This document shows, one piece after another, positions 32,898-42,106 of a stretch of DNA of 64,000 nt. The position numbers were made by a program, and so were the translations under genes. Every line of letters starts with the position of its first letter. Position 1 is the stretch's first letter. The notes below the pieces were generated by a model. That model was given only the letters and a program-made list of their open reading frames with translations, made no database searches and was not told where the DNA came from. Source of the DNA: Salegentibacter sp. Hel_I_6 (GTDB lineage: Bacteria; Bacteroidota; Bacteroidia; Flavobacteriales; Flavobacteriaceae); the NCBI RefSeq assembly GCF_000745315.1, contig NZ_JQNQ01000001.1:3968001-4032000 (forward strand). Direction: 5' to 3'.

Positions 32898-33827
32898 ATG
32901 AAATTTCCACAGGAACATACACTTCAGCAAATCGCTACAATTATTGATTGCCAATATATTGGCGATGCCAATTTCCCGATTTTGGGAATGAATGAAATTC
33001 ACGTGGTGACACCAGGCGATATTGTTTTTGTAGATCATCCAAAATACTATGATAAAGCCTTAAACTCTGCTGCAACTGTAATTCTAATTAACAAAAGAGT
33101 TGATTGCCCGGAAGGAAAAGCTTTGCTTATATCTGAAGATCCTTTTTCAGATTTTAATAAACTTACTCAATATTTTAAGCCTTTTAAAAAAGCTGAAAAA
33201 TCTATTTCAGATTCGGCCCAAATAGGGGAGGGCACAATTATTCAGCCTAATACTTTTATTGGACATAATGTGAAGATTGGAAGTAATTGCCTTATTCATG
33301 CTAATGTTAGTATTTATGATAATGCGGTGATTGGAAATAACGTGATTATTCATTCGGGAACTGTTTTAGGTGGTGATGCTTTCTATTATAAGAATCGTAC
33401 AGAAGGCTTTGATAAACTGCGATCTGGTGGTCGCGTGGTTATTGAAGATAATGTTGAGATTGGCGCAAATTGCACCATAGATAAAGGGGTTACCGGAGAT
33501 ACTACTATAAAAGAAGGCACTAAACTGGATAATTTAATTCAGGTGGGTCATGATACGATAATTGGAAAAAAATGTTTAATCGCAAGTCAGGTAGGAATCG
33601 CAGGAGCTGTGATTATTGAAGATGAAGTAACCGTTTGGGGGCAGGTTGGAATGCGTAGTGGAATAACCGTAGAAAAGGGCGGTGTCCTTATGGGAAAAGC
33701 CGGAATTACAAAATCGACCAAAGCCAATAAAATTTATACCGGAAATCCAGCTATGGAAGCCAGAGCTAAATTAAAAGAATTGGCACTCTTAAGGCAATTA
33801 CCTAAATTGCTGGAAAAATTAAAATAA
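32898..33827 (+). CDS. Second LpxD-like acyltransferase
   Basis: 309 residues. The N-terminal LpxD domain (TLQQIATIIDCQYIGD, DIVFVDHPKYY) and left-handed beta helix are both present. The likely catalytic His is H218 in VGHDTIIG. It is 33 residues shorter than the lpxD product upstream and lacks a long C-terminal helix, ending in ALLRQLPKLLEKLK. It could be a true second N-acyltransferase with another chain preference, or an acyl/acetyltransferase on a different sugar nucleotide. It precedes the NTF2-like gene by 8 bp and follows efp after a repeat. Confidence 0.82.
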   Translation: MKFPQEHTLQQIATIIDCQYIGDANFPILGMNEIHVVTPGDIVFVDHPKYYDKALNSAATVILINKRVDCPEGKALLISEDPFSDFNKLTQYFKPFKKAEKSISDSAQIGEGTIIQPNTFIGHNVKIGSNCLIHANVSIYDNAVIGNNVIIHSGTVLGGDAFYYKNRTEGFDKLRSGGRVVIEDNVEIGANCTIDKGVTGDTTIKEGTKLDNLIQVGHDTIIGKKCLIASQVGIAGAVIIEDEVTVWGQVGMRSGITVEKGGVLMGKAGITKSTKANKIYTGNPAMEARAKLKELALLRQLPKLLEKLK

Positions 33828-33835
33828 AATATACT

Positions 33836-34231
33836 ATGGGCGTAAAAAGTAAAGAGATTGTTGAGAATTTTTATACTTCCTTATTTAATGGTGATAAAGG
33901 AGTTTTAGACAATTATTTGCATCCCAATGTTAATCTTACCTGGTATGGCACCACCGGACTCAAGAAACTGGATTTTGAAGAGATTCTGGTTATTAGAAAC
34001 GATATGGCTAAAAATTTTGAGTCTTTAAAAGCTGAAGTTGAAAAAGTTGTAGAAGAAGCTAACCAAATCGCTATTCAGTTTACTTATTACGTAAAAACTA
34101 TAGAGAATCCAGATGAAGAAATGCCTCTTGCGCATTTTATGGCTATTTGGGAACTTAAAGACAATAAGCTTTTTAAAGGTGTTCAAATCTCACAACTTGG
34201 TGAGGAGATAGATGAAAGTCCCTGGTCTTAA
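33836..34231 (+). CDS. SnoaL/NTF2-like protein
   Basis: 131 residues with the cone-like alpha+beta pattern of the NTF2 superfamily: an N-terminal helix (SKEIVENFYTSLFNGD), a HPNVNLTWYG strand, then a long beta sheet (IAIQFTYYVKTIENP, HFMAIWELKDNKLFKGVQI). Members are small isomerases, hydrolases or binding proteins; no catalytic residues let me choose. It is 8 bp after the second lpxD-like gene and probably shares its transcript, but its role in lipid A synthesis is unknown. Confidence 0.75.
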   Translation: MGVKSKEIVENFYTSLFNGDKGVLDNYLHPNVNLTWYGTTGLKKLDFEEILVIRNDMAKNFESLKAEVEKVVEEANQIAIQFTYYVKTIENPDEEMPLAHFMAIWELKDNKLFKGVQISQLGEEIDESPWS

Positions 34232-34340
34232 TTTTTTAGCTTTCTTAAATAATATGGTTTTAGGCTAAAATTTTAGTTCAATTTTAAGACTAAAACCCCA
34301 ATAAAGATTGAAAAAACTTTAGGTTTTATATTTAAAAACC

Positions 34341-34348
34341 TACTTTTG
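34341..34348 (+). promoter_or_regulatory. Predicted -7 element for sucD
   Basis: TACTTTTG, 23 bp before ATG 34372. A small AGGTTTT/AAAACCT hairpin (34320-34340) sits just upstream. Confidence 0.4.
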
Positions 34349-34371
34349 TAATCGCAAAAATCAAAAAATTT

Positions 34372-35247
34372 ATGAGCGTTTTAGTCAATAAAAATTCAAA
34401 AATAATAGTTCAGGGATTTACCGGTAGCGAAGGTACTTTTCACGCTGAACAAATGATAGAATACGGAACCAACGTTGTTGGAGGTGTAACTCCAGGTAAA
34501 GGAGGTCAAAAACACCTTAACAAACCGGTTTTTAATACAGTATCTGATGCTGTTGAAAAAACTGGTGCAGATGTTTCTATAATTTTTGTACCACCAGCCT
34601 TTGCTGCTGATGCAATTATGGAAGCTGCAGATGCCGGGATTAAAGTAATTATCACAATTACTGAAGGTATTCCTGTTGCCGATATGGTAAAAGCATACGA
34701 TTATATTCAGGATAGAGATTGCCGTTTGGTAGGACCTAACTGCCCTGGGGTAATCACTCCTGGAGAAGCAAAAGTTGGTATCATGCCAGGCTTTGTTTTC
34801 AAAAAAGGAAAAGTAGGAATTGTATCTAAATCGGGTACTTTAACTTATGAAGCTGCAGACCAGGTTGTAAAGCAAGGTCTTGGAATTACTACCGCTATTG
34901 GTATTGGTGGAGATCCAATTATTGGAACTACAACAAAAGAAGCTGTAGAATTACTGATGAATGATGATGAAACCGAATGTATCGTAATGATCGGTGAAAT
35001 TGGAGGCCAATTAGAAGCAGATGCAGCTAAGTGGATTAAAGAAAATGGAAATAGAAAACCGGTTGTAGGTTTTATCGCGGGAGAAACTGCACCAGCAGGT
35101 CGTACAATGGGTCACGCAGGAGCAATTGTTGGCGGTAGCGAAGATACAGCTCAGGCTAAGAAAGCTATTCTTAAAGAAAATGGAATTCACGTTGTAGATT
35201 CTCCAGCAGAAATTGGAAAAAAAGTAGCCGAGGTTATGAAAGGCTAA
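34372..35247 (+). CDS. sucD: Succinate-CoA ligase alpha subunit
   Basis: 291 residues. The CoA-binding fold opens with VQGFTGSEGTFHAEQMIEYG; GPNCPGVI (about 123) and the phosphohistidine H248 in MGHAGAIVGG are present. It forms the alpha half of succinyl-CoA synthetase, making ATP or GTP in the TCA cycle; the beta subunit sucC is not nearby, as often in this group. It has a probable own promoter and a clear terminator. Confidence 0.97.
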   Translation: MSVLVNKNSKIIVQGFTGSEGTFHAEQMIEYGTNVVGGVTPGKGGQKHLNKPVFNTVSDAVEKTGADVSIIFVPPAFAADAIMEAADAGIKVIITITEGIPVADMVKAYDYIQDRDCRLVGPNCPGVITPGEAKVGIMPGFVFKKGKVGIVSKSGTLTYEAADQVVKQGLGITTAIGIGGDPIIGTTTKEAVELLMNDDETECIVMIGEIGGQLEADAAKWIKENGNRKPVVGFIAGETAPAGRTMGHAGAIVGGSEDTAQAKKAILKENGIHVVDSPAEIGKKVAEVMKG

Positions 35248-35279
35248 ATGTGAAAATCTAAATAAAAATGTAACGTTTT

Positions 35280-35319
35280 AAGTTCGCTGATGTCTAACAT
35301 TAGCGAACTTTTTGTTTTT
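35280..35319 (+). terminator. sucD terminator
   Basis: AAGTTCGCTGATG (35280-35292) with CATTAGCGAACTT (35298-35310), one G-U pair, then TTTGTTTTT. It also rules out a start at 35290 for the next gene. Confidence 0.85.
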
Positions 35320-35337
35320 AACCAATTTTTATTTAGT

Positions 35338-38307
35338 ATGAAGAAATTCTATTTTCCTTTATTTGCCTTTCTTTTCATTTTAGCTACGGCTTGTAACGAT
35401 GATAAAAAGGAAGAAAAAGCTTCCGAAAATCACACCGATGATGCTGGCTTTAATTATGTAACTTACGCTAACGATCCCACCGGTTTACGCCTATACACGC
35501 TAGATAATGGCCTTAAGGTTTACTTGAGTAAAAACGAGGAGGAACCAAAAATCCAAACCCTTATCGCCGTGAGAGCAGGTTCAACTTACGATCCTGCAGA
35601 TAATACCGGTCTTGCCCATTATTTAGAACATATGGTATTTAAAGGTACCAGCGAAATTGGCACCCAGGATTGGGAAAAAGAACAGGTACTTTTAAAAGAA
35701 ATTTCAAATCTTTATGAAGAGCACAAAAGTACTACAGATGCAGAGAAAAAGAAAAAGATTTACAAAAAAATAGATTCGGTTTCTCAAGAAGCTTCTAAAC
35801 TATCTATTGCTAATGAATACGATAAAATGGTTAGCTCTCTTGGTTCTGAAGGCACAAACGCTTTCACTTCCAGTGAACAAACCGTTTATGTAAATAAAAT
35901 TCCTTCTAATGAACTTGATAGATGGCTAAAGGTTGAAAGCGAACGTTTTAGTGAGTTGGTATTAAGATTATTCCATACAGAACTTGAAGCTGTTTACGAA
36001 GAATTTAACCGTGGCCAGGATAGTGATGGACGTAAGCAATACCAGGCAGTTTTAGAAGGTCTTTACCCTAATCATCCTTACGGAACTCAAACTACTATTG
36101 GAGAGTCAGATCATTTGAAGAATCCGTCTATGGAAGCAATACATGATTACTTTAACAAGTATTACGTCCCTAATAATATGGCGGTAATCTTATCTGGAGA
36201 TCTTAATTTTGATACTACTATTCAAAAAGTGAGTGATGCTTTTGGAACTTATGAGCAAAAAGAAGTAAACCACCCATCCTTTGCGGAAGCTGAACCAATT
36301 ACTGCGCCTATAGAAAAAGAGGTTTTTGGACCAACTTCAGAATCTGTTTATTTAGCGTATAGAACAAATGGTGTTGGTAGTGAAGACCAAAAGAAGGTAG
36401 TTTTAATAGATTATATTTTGGCAAATTCACAGGCAGGTTTAATAGATTTAAATCTTAATCAGCAGCAAAAAGTACAAAGAGCCTCTTCCTTTACCAATTT
36501 TGATAACGACTATGGCTTTCATTTGCTTTACGGAATGCCGAAAGAAGGCCAGTCTTTAGAAGAGGTAAAAGATTTATTGATTGGAGAAGTAGAAAAGATT
36601 AAAAGTGGAGATTTTGAAGACTGGCTTATTGAAGCGGTTATAAATGATCTTAAATTATCTAATATTCGTCAATACGAAAACGCATCGGCAGTAGCTTATG
36701 CGCATTTAGATGCATTTATTCATTTTCAGGATTGGGAAGAAAACTTGAAATTTCTTGACGAGCTTGCTACTATTTCAAAACAGGATTTGGTAGATTTTGC
36801 TAATACGTATTATAAAGATAATTATGTAGCTGTTTACAAGCGTAAAGGAGAAGATCCAAATATTGCTAAAGTTGAAAATCCAGGGATTACACCTATTCAG
36901 CTAAATAGAGATAAAGAATCAGATTTTATAGCTGAATTCAATAAAACCGAATCTCCAGAGCTACAACCTCAATTTGTTGATTATAAGAATGCAATTAAAG
37001 AATCTGAAACAGAAAATGGACTTCCGGTTTCATATATCTTAAATGAAACTAACGATTTATTCAACCTATATTTTATTTTCGATATGGGTCAGGATAACGA
37101 TAAGGAGTTATCGCTGGCAGCAGGATATCTTGATTATTTGGGAACAGATAAATATTCTCCAGAAGAGGTGAAGCAGGAATTCTATAAACTTGGGATTAAC
37201 TATTTTGTGAACTCCGGAACCGATAGAACTTATGTTGGTATAAGCGGTTTAAAAGAAAACCTGCCAGAAGGCATGAAACTTTTAAATCATCTTTGGGAAA
37301 ATGCAACAGTAAACGAAGAAGTTTACGAAAAATACGTAGATCAAATTCTTAAAGAACGTCAGGATGGTAAAACCCAAAAGGGAAATATTCTTTTTAACGG
37401 TTTAATGAATTACGGTAAATATGGTGAAGATTCTCGTTTAAGAAATGTGTATACCGCATCAGAACTTCAGGAAAAAGATCCGGAGGATTTAGTTCAGAAG
37501 TTAAAAGATTTACGCAATTATAAGCAACGAATTTTTTACTACGGAAAAGATGTAGAGAACGCAGTTGCTGCTTTAGATGAAAATTACAAAGTTCCATCTG
37601 ATTTAAAGGAATATCCAGAGGCGAAATCTTATACCGAAAAAGAAACCGGCGGCAATGTTTACTTTGTAGATTACGATATGGTGCAAAGTGAAATGCTTTT
37701 CTTAGCCAAGGGTGAAAATTTTGATGCAGAAAATATGGCTGCAACCTCATTGTTCAACACTTATTTTGGTAGCGGACTTTCTTCTATTGTTTTCCAGGAA
37801 ATTAGAGAGTCTAAATCCCTGGCTTATTCGGCTTATTCGAGCTATCAAATGGCTTCAGAAGTTGATAAACCAAATTATGTGATGGCTTATATCGGTACCC
37901 AGGCTAATAAAATGCCACAGGCCGTAGATGCTATGATGGAGCTAATGACCAACATGCCGGAAGCCGAAGAACAATTTCAGGCTGCTAAAGAAGCTGCCCT
38001 TAAAAAGATTGCTGCAGAGCGTATTACAAAAACTTCAATTTTCTGGAGTTACGAGTCTTTAAAGAAAAGAGGCCTGGATAATGATATGCGCAAAGAGATG
38101 TATGAAACTATTCAGGATATGAGCCTGGCTGATTTAAAGGAATTCTTTAATAAAAATATTAAAGGCCAGAATTATAATGTTTTGGTTATTGGTGATAAAG
38201 AGGAAGTAAATATTGAGGCGCTTTCCAAACTGGGACAAGTTCAGGAAATGGATATTGATTTCTTATTTAATTACGAGAAACAAGTACCTGCTGAAGTGAA
38301 AATGTAA
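35338..38307 (+). CDS. Two-domain M16 metallopeptidase, lipoprotein
   Basis: 989 residues from ATG 35338. The N-terminus is a lipoprotein signal with Cys19 in LATAC, so the enzyme is anchored to a membrane facing the periplasm. The inverted zinc motif HYLEH is at 94-98, with the distal Glu in ELEAVYEEFNRG (about 217-228). The C-terminal half repeats the M16 fold without the zinc motif, as in pitrilysin and related full-length proteins, forming the closing half-shell. It probably degrades peptides in the periplasm. An earlier in-frame start at 35290 lies inside the sucD terminator and would hide the signal, so it is rejected. Confidence 0.92.
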   Translation: MKKFYFPLFAFLFILATACNDDKKEEKASENHTDDAGFNYVTYANDPTGLRLYTLDNGLKVYLSKNEEEPKIQTLIAVRAGSTYDPADNTGLAHYLEHMVFKGTSEIGTQDWEKEQVLLKEISNLYEEHKSTTDAEKKKKIYKKIDSVSQEASKLSIANEYDKMVSSLGSEGTNAFTSSEQTVYVNKIPSNELDRWLKVESERFSELVLRLFHTELEAVYEEFNRGQDSDGRKQYQAVLEGLYPNHPYGTQTTIGESDHLKNPSMEAIHDYFNKYYVPNNMAVILSGDLNFDTTIQKVSDAFGTYEQKEVNHPSFAEAEPITAPIEKEVFGPTSESVYLAYRTNGVGSEDQKKVVLIDYILANSQAGLIDLNLNQQQKVQRASSFTNFDNDYGFHLLYGMPKEGQSLEEVKDLLIGEVEKIKSGDFEDWLIEAVINDLKLSNIRQYENASAVAYAHLDAFIHFQDWEENLKFLDELATISKQDLVDFANTYYKDNYVAVYKRKGEDPNIAKVENPGITPIQLNRDKESDFIAEFNKTESPELQPQFVDYKNAIKESETENGLPVSYILNETNDLFNLYFIFDMGQDNDKELSLAAGYLDYLGTDKYSPEEVKQEFYKLGINYFVNSGTDRTYVGISGLKENLPEGMKLLNHLWENATVNEEVYEKYVDQILKERQDGKTQKGNILFNGLMNYGKYGEDSRLRNVYTASELQEKDPEDLVQKLKDLRNYKQRIFYYGKDVENAVAALDENYKVPSDLKEYPEAKSYTEKETGGNVYFVDYDMVQSEMLFLAKGENFDAENMAATSLFNTYFGSGLSSIVFQEIRESKSLAYSAYSSYQMASEVDKPNYVMAYIGTQANKMPQAVDAMMELMTNMPEAEEQFQAAKEAALKKIAAERITKTSIFWSYESLKKRGLDNDMRKEMYETIQDMSLADLKEFFNKNIKGQNYNVLVIGDKEEVNIEALSKLGQVQEMDIDFLFNYEKQVPAEVKM

Positions 38308-38323
38308 TCGCCATAGAATAAAT

Positions 38324-38355
38324 AAAAACCTCCTGAGATTTCAGGAGGTTTTTTT
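38324..38355 (+). terminator. M16 peptidase gene terminator
   Basis: AAAAACCTCCTGA (38324-38336), GATT loop, TCAGGAGGTTTTTTT (38341-38355). Perfect stem with a T run. Confidence 0.92.
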
Positions 38356-38376
38356 ATACCCTAAGTTTAGTATTAT

Positions 38377-38384
38377 TATATTTG
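38377..38384 (+). promoter_or_regulatory. Predicted -7 element for fabG
   Basis: TATATTTG, 26 bp before ATG 38411, directly after the upstream terminator. No distinct -33 TTG. Confidence 0.4.
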
Positions 38385-38410
38385 ATTTATATTAAAAAAT
38401 AAGCCAGAAA

Positions 38411-39157
38411 ATGAAATTATTAGAAGGAAAGAATGCCATAATAACCGGTGGTAGCCGGGGAATAGGAAAAGGAATAGCTAAAGTCTTTGCAGAACACGGT
38501 GCCAATGTAGCTTTTACCTATAATTCTTCGGCCAAATCAGCCAACGCATTAGCCGACGAATTGAGCAAACTTGGAGTAAAAGCGAAAGCTTATCAATCTA
38601 ATGCTGCCAGTTTTAAGGAAGCAGAACAGCTTATTAAAGACGTGGCAGAAGATTTTGGAAGTATAGATATTTTAATAAATAACGCCGGTATCACAAAAGA
38701 TAATTTGCTGATGCGAATGAGCGAAGAAGATTTTGATAAGGTGATTGAAGTAAACCTTAAGTCAATTTTTAATATGACCAAAGCGGTACAACGTACTATG
38801 TTGAAACAACGCAAAGGTAGTATCATTAATATGAGTTCTGTAGTTGGAGTAACCGGAAACGCGGGCCAGGCAAATTACGCGGCTTCTAAATCTGGTATTA
38901 TAGGTTTTTCTAAATCTATGGCGCAGGAATTGGGTTCTAGAAATATTAGAACAAACGTGATCGCTCCCGGTTTCATAGAAACCGAAATGACTGAAAAACT
39001 AGACGAGAAAGTTGTGGATGGCTGGAGACAGGCAATTCCTCTGAAACGTGGTGGAGCTCCAGAAGATATAGCCAACGCTTGCGTTTTCCTTGGAAGTGAC
39101 CTTAGTTCTTATATCACTGGACAAGTACTTCACGTTGACGGCGGAATGCATACCTAG
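38411..39157 (+). CDS. fabG: 3-oxoacyl-ACP reductase FabG
   Basis: 248 residues, classical short-chain dehydrogenase. The NADPH loop GGSRGIGKG is at 13-21; NNAG follows near residue 92; the catalytic Ser (MSSVVGV), Tyr and Lys (YAASK) are all present, and PGFIETEMT matches the FabG substrate loop. It reduces 3-ketoacyl-ACP in each cycle of fatty acid synthesis. Length is normal. Other short-chain dehydrogenases cannot be fully excluded, but the fit is good. Confidence 0.93.
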   Translation: MKLLEGKNAIITGGSRGIGKGIAKVFAEHGANVAFTYNSSAKSANALADELSKLGVKAKAYQSNAASFKEAEQLIKDVAEDFGSIDILINNAGITKDNLLMRMSEEDFDKVIEVNLKSIFNMTKAVQRTMLKQRKGSIINMSSVVGVTGNAGQANYAASKSGIIGFSKSMAQELGSRNIRTNVIAPGFIETEMTEKLDEKVVDGWRQAIPLKRGGAPEDIANACVFLGSDLSSYITGQVLHVDGGMHT

Positions 39158-39230
39158 ATAAGTTAGTAGTTAAGAGTTAATTGTTATTAGAACTTTTAAC
39201 TTTTAACCAATAACGATTAACTATCTTAAC
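39157..39230. repeat. AT-rich palindromic intergenic repeat, family D
   Basis: AGTTAATTGTTATT (39175-39188) faces AATAACGATTAACT (39209-39222), 13 of 14 paired, within a longer region of AGTTA/TAACT words. It fills the fabG to VWA gap. Confidence 0.5.
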
Positions 39231-39234
39231 TTTA

Positions 39235-41265
39235 ATGGATCTATCAACAATTTTAATTATCGCCCTGGCTGCAATTTTCGCGCTGGGGTTTGCTTTTTTT
39301 CAATATCGCTATAGATCAAAAAGAAGAGGTAAGGATATTTATATTCTTTTTGCATTACGTTTTCTTTCCGTTTTTGTGCTTTTTTTATTGCTCATTAATC
39401 CAAAAATCACTTCTACAACATACGAACTTGAAAAGCCAGATTTAATTTTAGCGGTAGACGATTCTGAATCTATCATGCATTTAGAACAGGGCAACACGGT
39501 TCAGGAACTTCTTCAGAGGTTGAAAGAAGATGACGCAATTCAGGAGCGTTTTGAGGTGTTTCAATATAACTTCGGAAATGAATTGCTAAATTCAAATACT
39601 GCTGAATTTAAAGCCCGGCAAACCAATATAAATAGCGCGCTGGAATCGTTTAAAGAATTATCCAGAAGAAAAAGCGCTGCCGTAGTATTGATTTCTGACG
39701 GAAATCAGACTACAGGCCGGGATTTTCGCTATTTCAAACCTGGTAGCAGTCAGCAAATTTATCCTCTTGTGGTAGGGGATACTACACAATATCTAGATTT
39801 AGAAGTTTTACGCTTAAACACAAATACCTACGCTTTTTTAAATAACCGCTTTCCGGTTGAAGCTTTTGTTTCCTATTCAGGAGAAGAACCAGTAAATTCT
39901 CGGTTTTTAATAAAATCGGGCGAAAAAGTAGTTTTTTCTGAAGATGTTTCTTTAGATTCTGACAATAGATCTTTATTGATCCAAACTGAGCTTCCTGCTT
40001 CCAGCCTTGGGGTGCTTTCTTATGAAGCTGAAATTGTAAAGCTGGACAATGAAAAGAATACGGCAAATAATAGCAGAAGTTTCGCGGTTGAAGTGATTGA
40101 TGAACGCAGCAAGATTTTACTTATAAGCGCTATCCCACATCCAGATATTGGTACTTTTAAAAAATCTATAGAAACTAACGAGCAAAGGCAACTGGATATA
40201 AAATATGTGGGTGATGATCTTACTAATCTTAGAGAATATCAATTAATAATTTTATATCAACCCAATTCAGCATTTACTTCTATTTTTGAGGATTTACAGG
40301 AAAATAATCAGAATTACCTGCTGATCTCAGGCACAGAAACCGACTGGAATTTTGTTAATAGTATTCAGGATGCAGTAAGAAAAGATTTCTCCAACCAGCC
40401 CCAGGAAATTTTTGCAACTAAAAATCCTAATTTTAATCAGTTTCAATTCGAGGAAGTGGGTTTTAATAATTTTCCGCCACTTGAAGATACATTCGGTGAG
40501 ATAAGCATTCAAAGTAATGATTTTGAAAGTATCTATTTTCAGCAAATAGAGAATGTAGAAACTAACCAACCATTAATTGCTATACAGGGAGAGGGACAAG
40601 GTAAGAATGCTTTTATTTTTGGGGAAAATATTTGGAGATGGCGTGCTGCAACTTACTTGCAGGATAAATCTTTTGAAAATTTCGATAATTTTATAGGAAA
40701 GCTTGTTCAGAATCTTGCTTCAGCCAGGCAGCGAGAACGTTTAACGATAAATTATAAATCATTTTATTATGAAAATGAATTTATTAAGTTAATGGCCAAT
40801 TATTTTGATCAAAACTATCAGTTTGATTCAAATGCCAGTTTGGAGATTTTCGCAAAAAATTCAGAAGAAAGTATTGAATCAGAATTAGTTTTAAAAAACA
40901 ATGGCTATGAGGTTAATTTAGGAAATTTAAATCCCGGTACATATAATTTTAAGATTTTTGAAGCTAATAGTGACATTTCCCGCTCCGGTAGCTTTGAGGT
41001 AATTCCTTTTAACATTGAACAGCAATTTATTGGTGCCAATAAAAATGCAATGACGGTATTAGCAGAAAACTCTGGCACAGCGTTATTTTATCCGGATAAA
41101 CTTCAAGAGCTTAAAAACGAACTTCTTTCCAATGATAAGTACAAACCTGTTCAAAAAAGCCAGCAAAAAAACGTACCTTTGATAGACTGGTACTACCTTC
41201 TCTTTCTGCTTGTTTCAATACTTGCCGCAGAATGGTTTTTCAGGAAATACAAAGGATTAATTTAA
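39235..41265 (+). CDS. VWA-domain inner-membrane protein
   Basis: 676 residues. Two N-terminal membrane helices (about 5-22 and 38-58) flank a basic loop. Next comes a von Willebrand A-like domain opening DLILAVDDSESI, a DxSxS metal-site motif, with LISDGNQTTG as the later strand. Beta-rich regions run to about residue 640, and a last helix (LIDWYYLLFLLVSILAAEWFF) ends the protein. The layout recalls BatA-type and related membrane VWA proteins whose partner is often a MoxR ATPase, but no moxR is near. Role unknown; probably a periplasmic scaffold. The SPFH gene follows 12 bp later, so the two may work together. Confidence 0.75.
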   Translation: MDLSTILIIALAAIFALGFAFFQYRYRSKRRGKDIYILFALRFLSVFVLFLLLINPKITSTTYELEKPDLILAVDDSESIMHLEQGNTVQELLQRLKEDDAIQERFEVFQYNFGNELLNSNTAEFKARQTNINSALESFKELSRRKSAAVVLISDGNQTTGRDFRYFKPGSSQQIYPLVVGDTTQYLDLEVLRLNTNTYAFLNNRFPVEAFVSYSGEEPVNSRFLIKSGEKVVFSEDVSLDSDNRSLLIQTELPASSLGVLSYEAEIVKLDNEKNTANNSRSFAVEVIDERSKILLISAIPHPDIGTFKKSIETNEQRQLDIKYVGDDLTNLREYQLIILYQPNSAFTSIFEDLQENNQNYLLISGTETDWNFVNSIQDAVRKDFSNQPQEIFATKNPNFNQFQFEEVGFNNFPPLEDTFGEISIQSNDFESIYFQQIENVETNQPLIAIQGEGQGKNAFIFGENIWRWRAATYLQDKSFENFDNFIGKLVQNLASARQRERLTINYKSFYYENEFIKLMANYFDQNYQFDSNASLEIFAKNSEESIESELVLKNNGYEVNLGNLNPGTYNFKIFEANSDISRSGSFEVIPFNIEQQFIGANKNAMTVLAENSGTALFYPDKLQELKNELLSNDKYKPVQKSQQKNVPLIDWYYLLFLLVSILAAEWFFRKYKGLI

Positions 41266-41277
41266 ATACAATAATAT

Positions 41278-42096
41278 ATGGAAAGATTACCCAAGCTCGG
41301 AATACCTATTCTAATAGGAATCGTAATTTTAATAATTTTTGTCGCTAAATCTACGGTTACTATTGGTTCTGGTGAAGCCGGGGTTTTATATAAAACTTTT
41401 GGCGGGGGTGTGGTTACAGATGGACCACCTTTAAATGAAGGTTTTCATCTGGTAGCTCCCTGGAATAGAGTGTTTATTTATGAAGTTAGACAACAATCCC
41501 TGGAGGAAAAAATGCAGGTTTTGAGCTCTAACGGACTTCAAATTGATATTGATGCTTCAACCTGGTTCCAACCTTCTTATGAAAATCTTGGAAGTTTACA
41601 CCGTGAAAAAGGAGAAGAATATATTAGGCGTTTGCTGCAACCCGCAGTAAGGTCGGCTGCAAGATCGGTTGTTGGAAGATATAATCCAGAGCAATTGTAT
41701 GCCAGTAAAAGAGAAGCAATTCAAAAAGAAATTTTAGAAGAAACTCAAATTTTACTTAAAGATCAATATGTTCAGGTGAATGAGGTTCTGGTAAGAGATG
41801 TTTCTCTTCCTCCAAACATAAAAGATGCAATTGAACGTAAGTTACGCCAGGAACAGGAATCTTTGGAGTATGAATTTAGGTTGACTAAAGCTACTCAGGA
41901 AGCAGAACGTCAGCGTATTGATGCCGAAGGTAAGGCTCGTGCAAACGAAATCTTAAACGCTTCCTTAACTCCTAACATTTTAAAGGAAAAAGGAATTCAG
42001 GCTACCCTGGAACTTTCAAAATCGAGCAATGCTAAAACAGTGGTTATAGGCTCTGGTGAAGGAGGATTACCCTTAATTTTAGGCGGATCAAATTAA
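41278..42096 (+). CDS. Prohibitin/SPFH-domain membrane protein
   Basis: 272 residues. One N-terminal membrane helix (IPILIGIVILIIFVAKS), then the SPFH domain (GEAGVLYKTFGGGV, DIDASTWFQPSY, RSAARSVVGRYNPEQLYA) and a coiled coil (about 190-225, EYEFRLTKATQEAERQRIDAEGKA split over the helix). This is the prohibitin type, which forms large membrane rings that often protect or guide membrane proteases. No FtsH is nearby. Its short distance to the VWA gene suggests a shared transcript. Confidence 0.88.
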   Translation: MERLPKLGIPILIGIVILIIFVAKSTVTIGSGEAGVLYKTFGGGVVTDGPPLNEGFHLVAPWNRVFIYEVRQQSLEEKMQVLSSNGLQIDIDASTWFQPSYENLGSLHREKGEEYIRRLLQPAVRSAARSVVGRYNPEQLYASKREAIQKEILEETQILLKDQYVQVNEVLVRDVSLPPNIKDAIERKLRQEQESLEYEFRLTKATQEAERQRIDAEGKARANEILNASLTPNILKEKGIQATLELSKSSNAKTVVIGSGEGGLPLILGGSN

Positions 42097-42106
42097 AATA
42101 TAGAAA

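Noticed and set aside
34300..34340. A -33 element for sucD
   Set aside because: The nearest TTG is 30 bp from the -7 element, too far; only the -7 element is listed.
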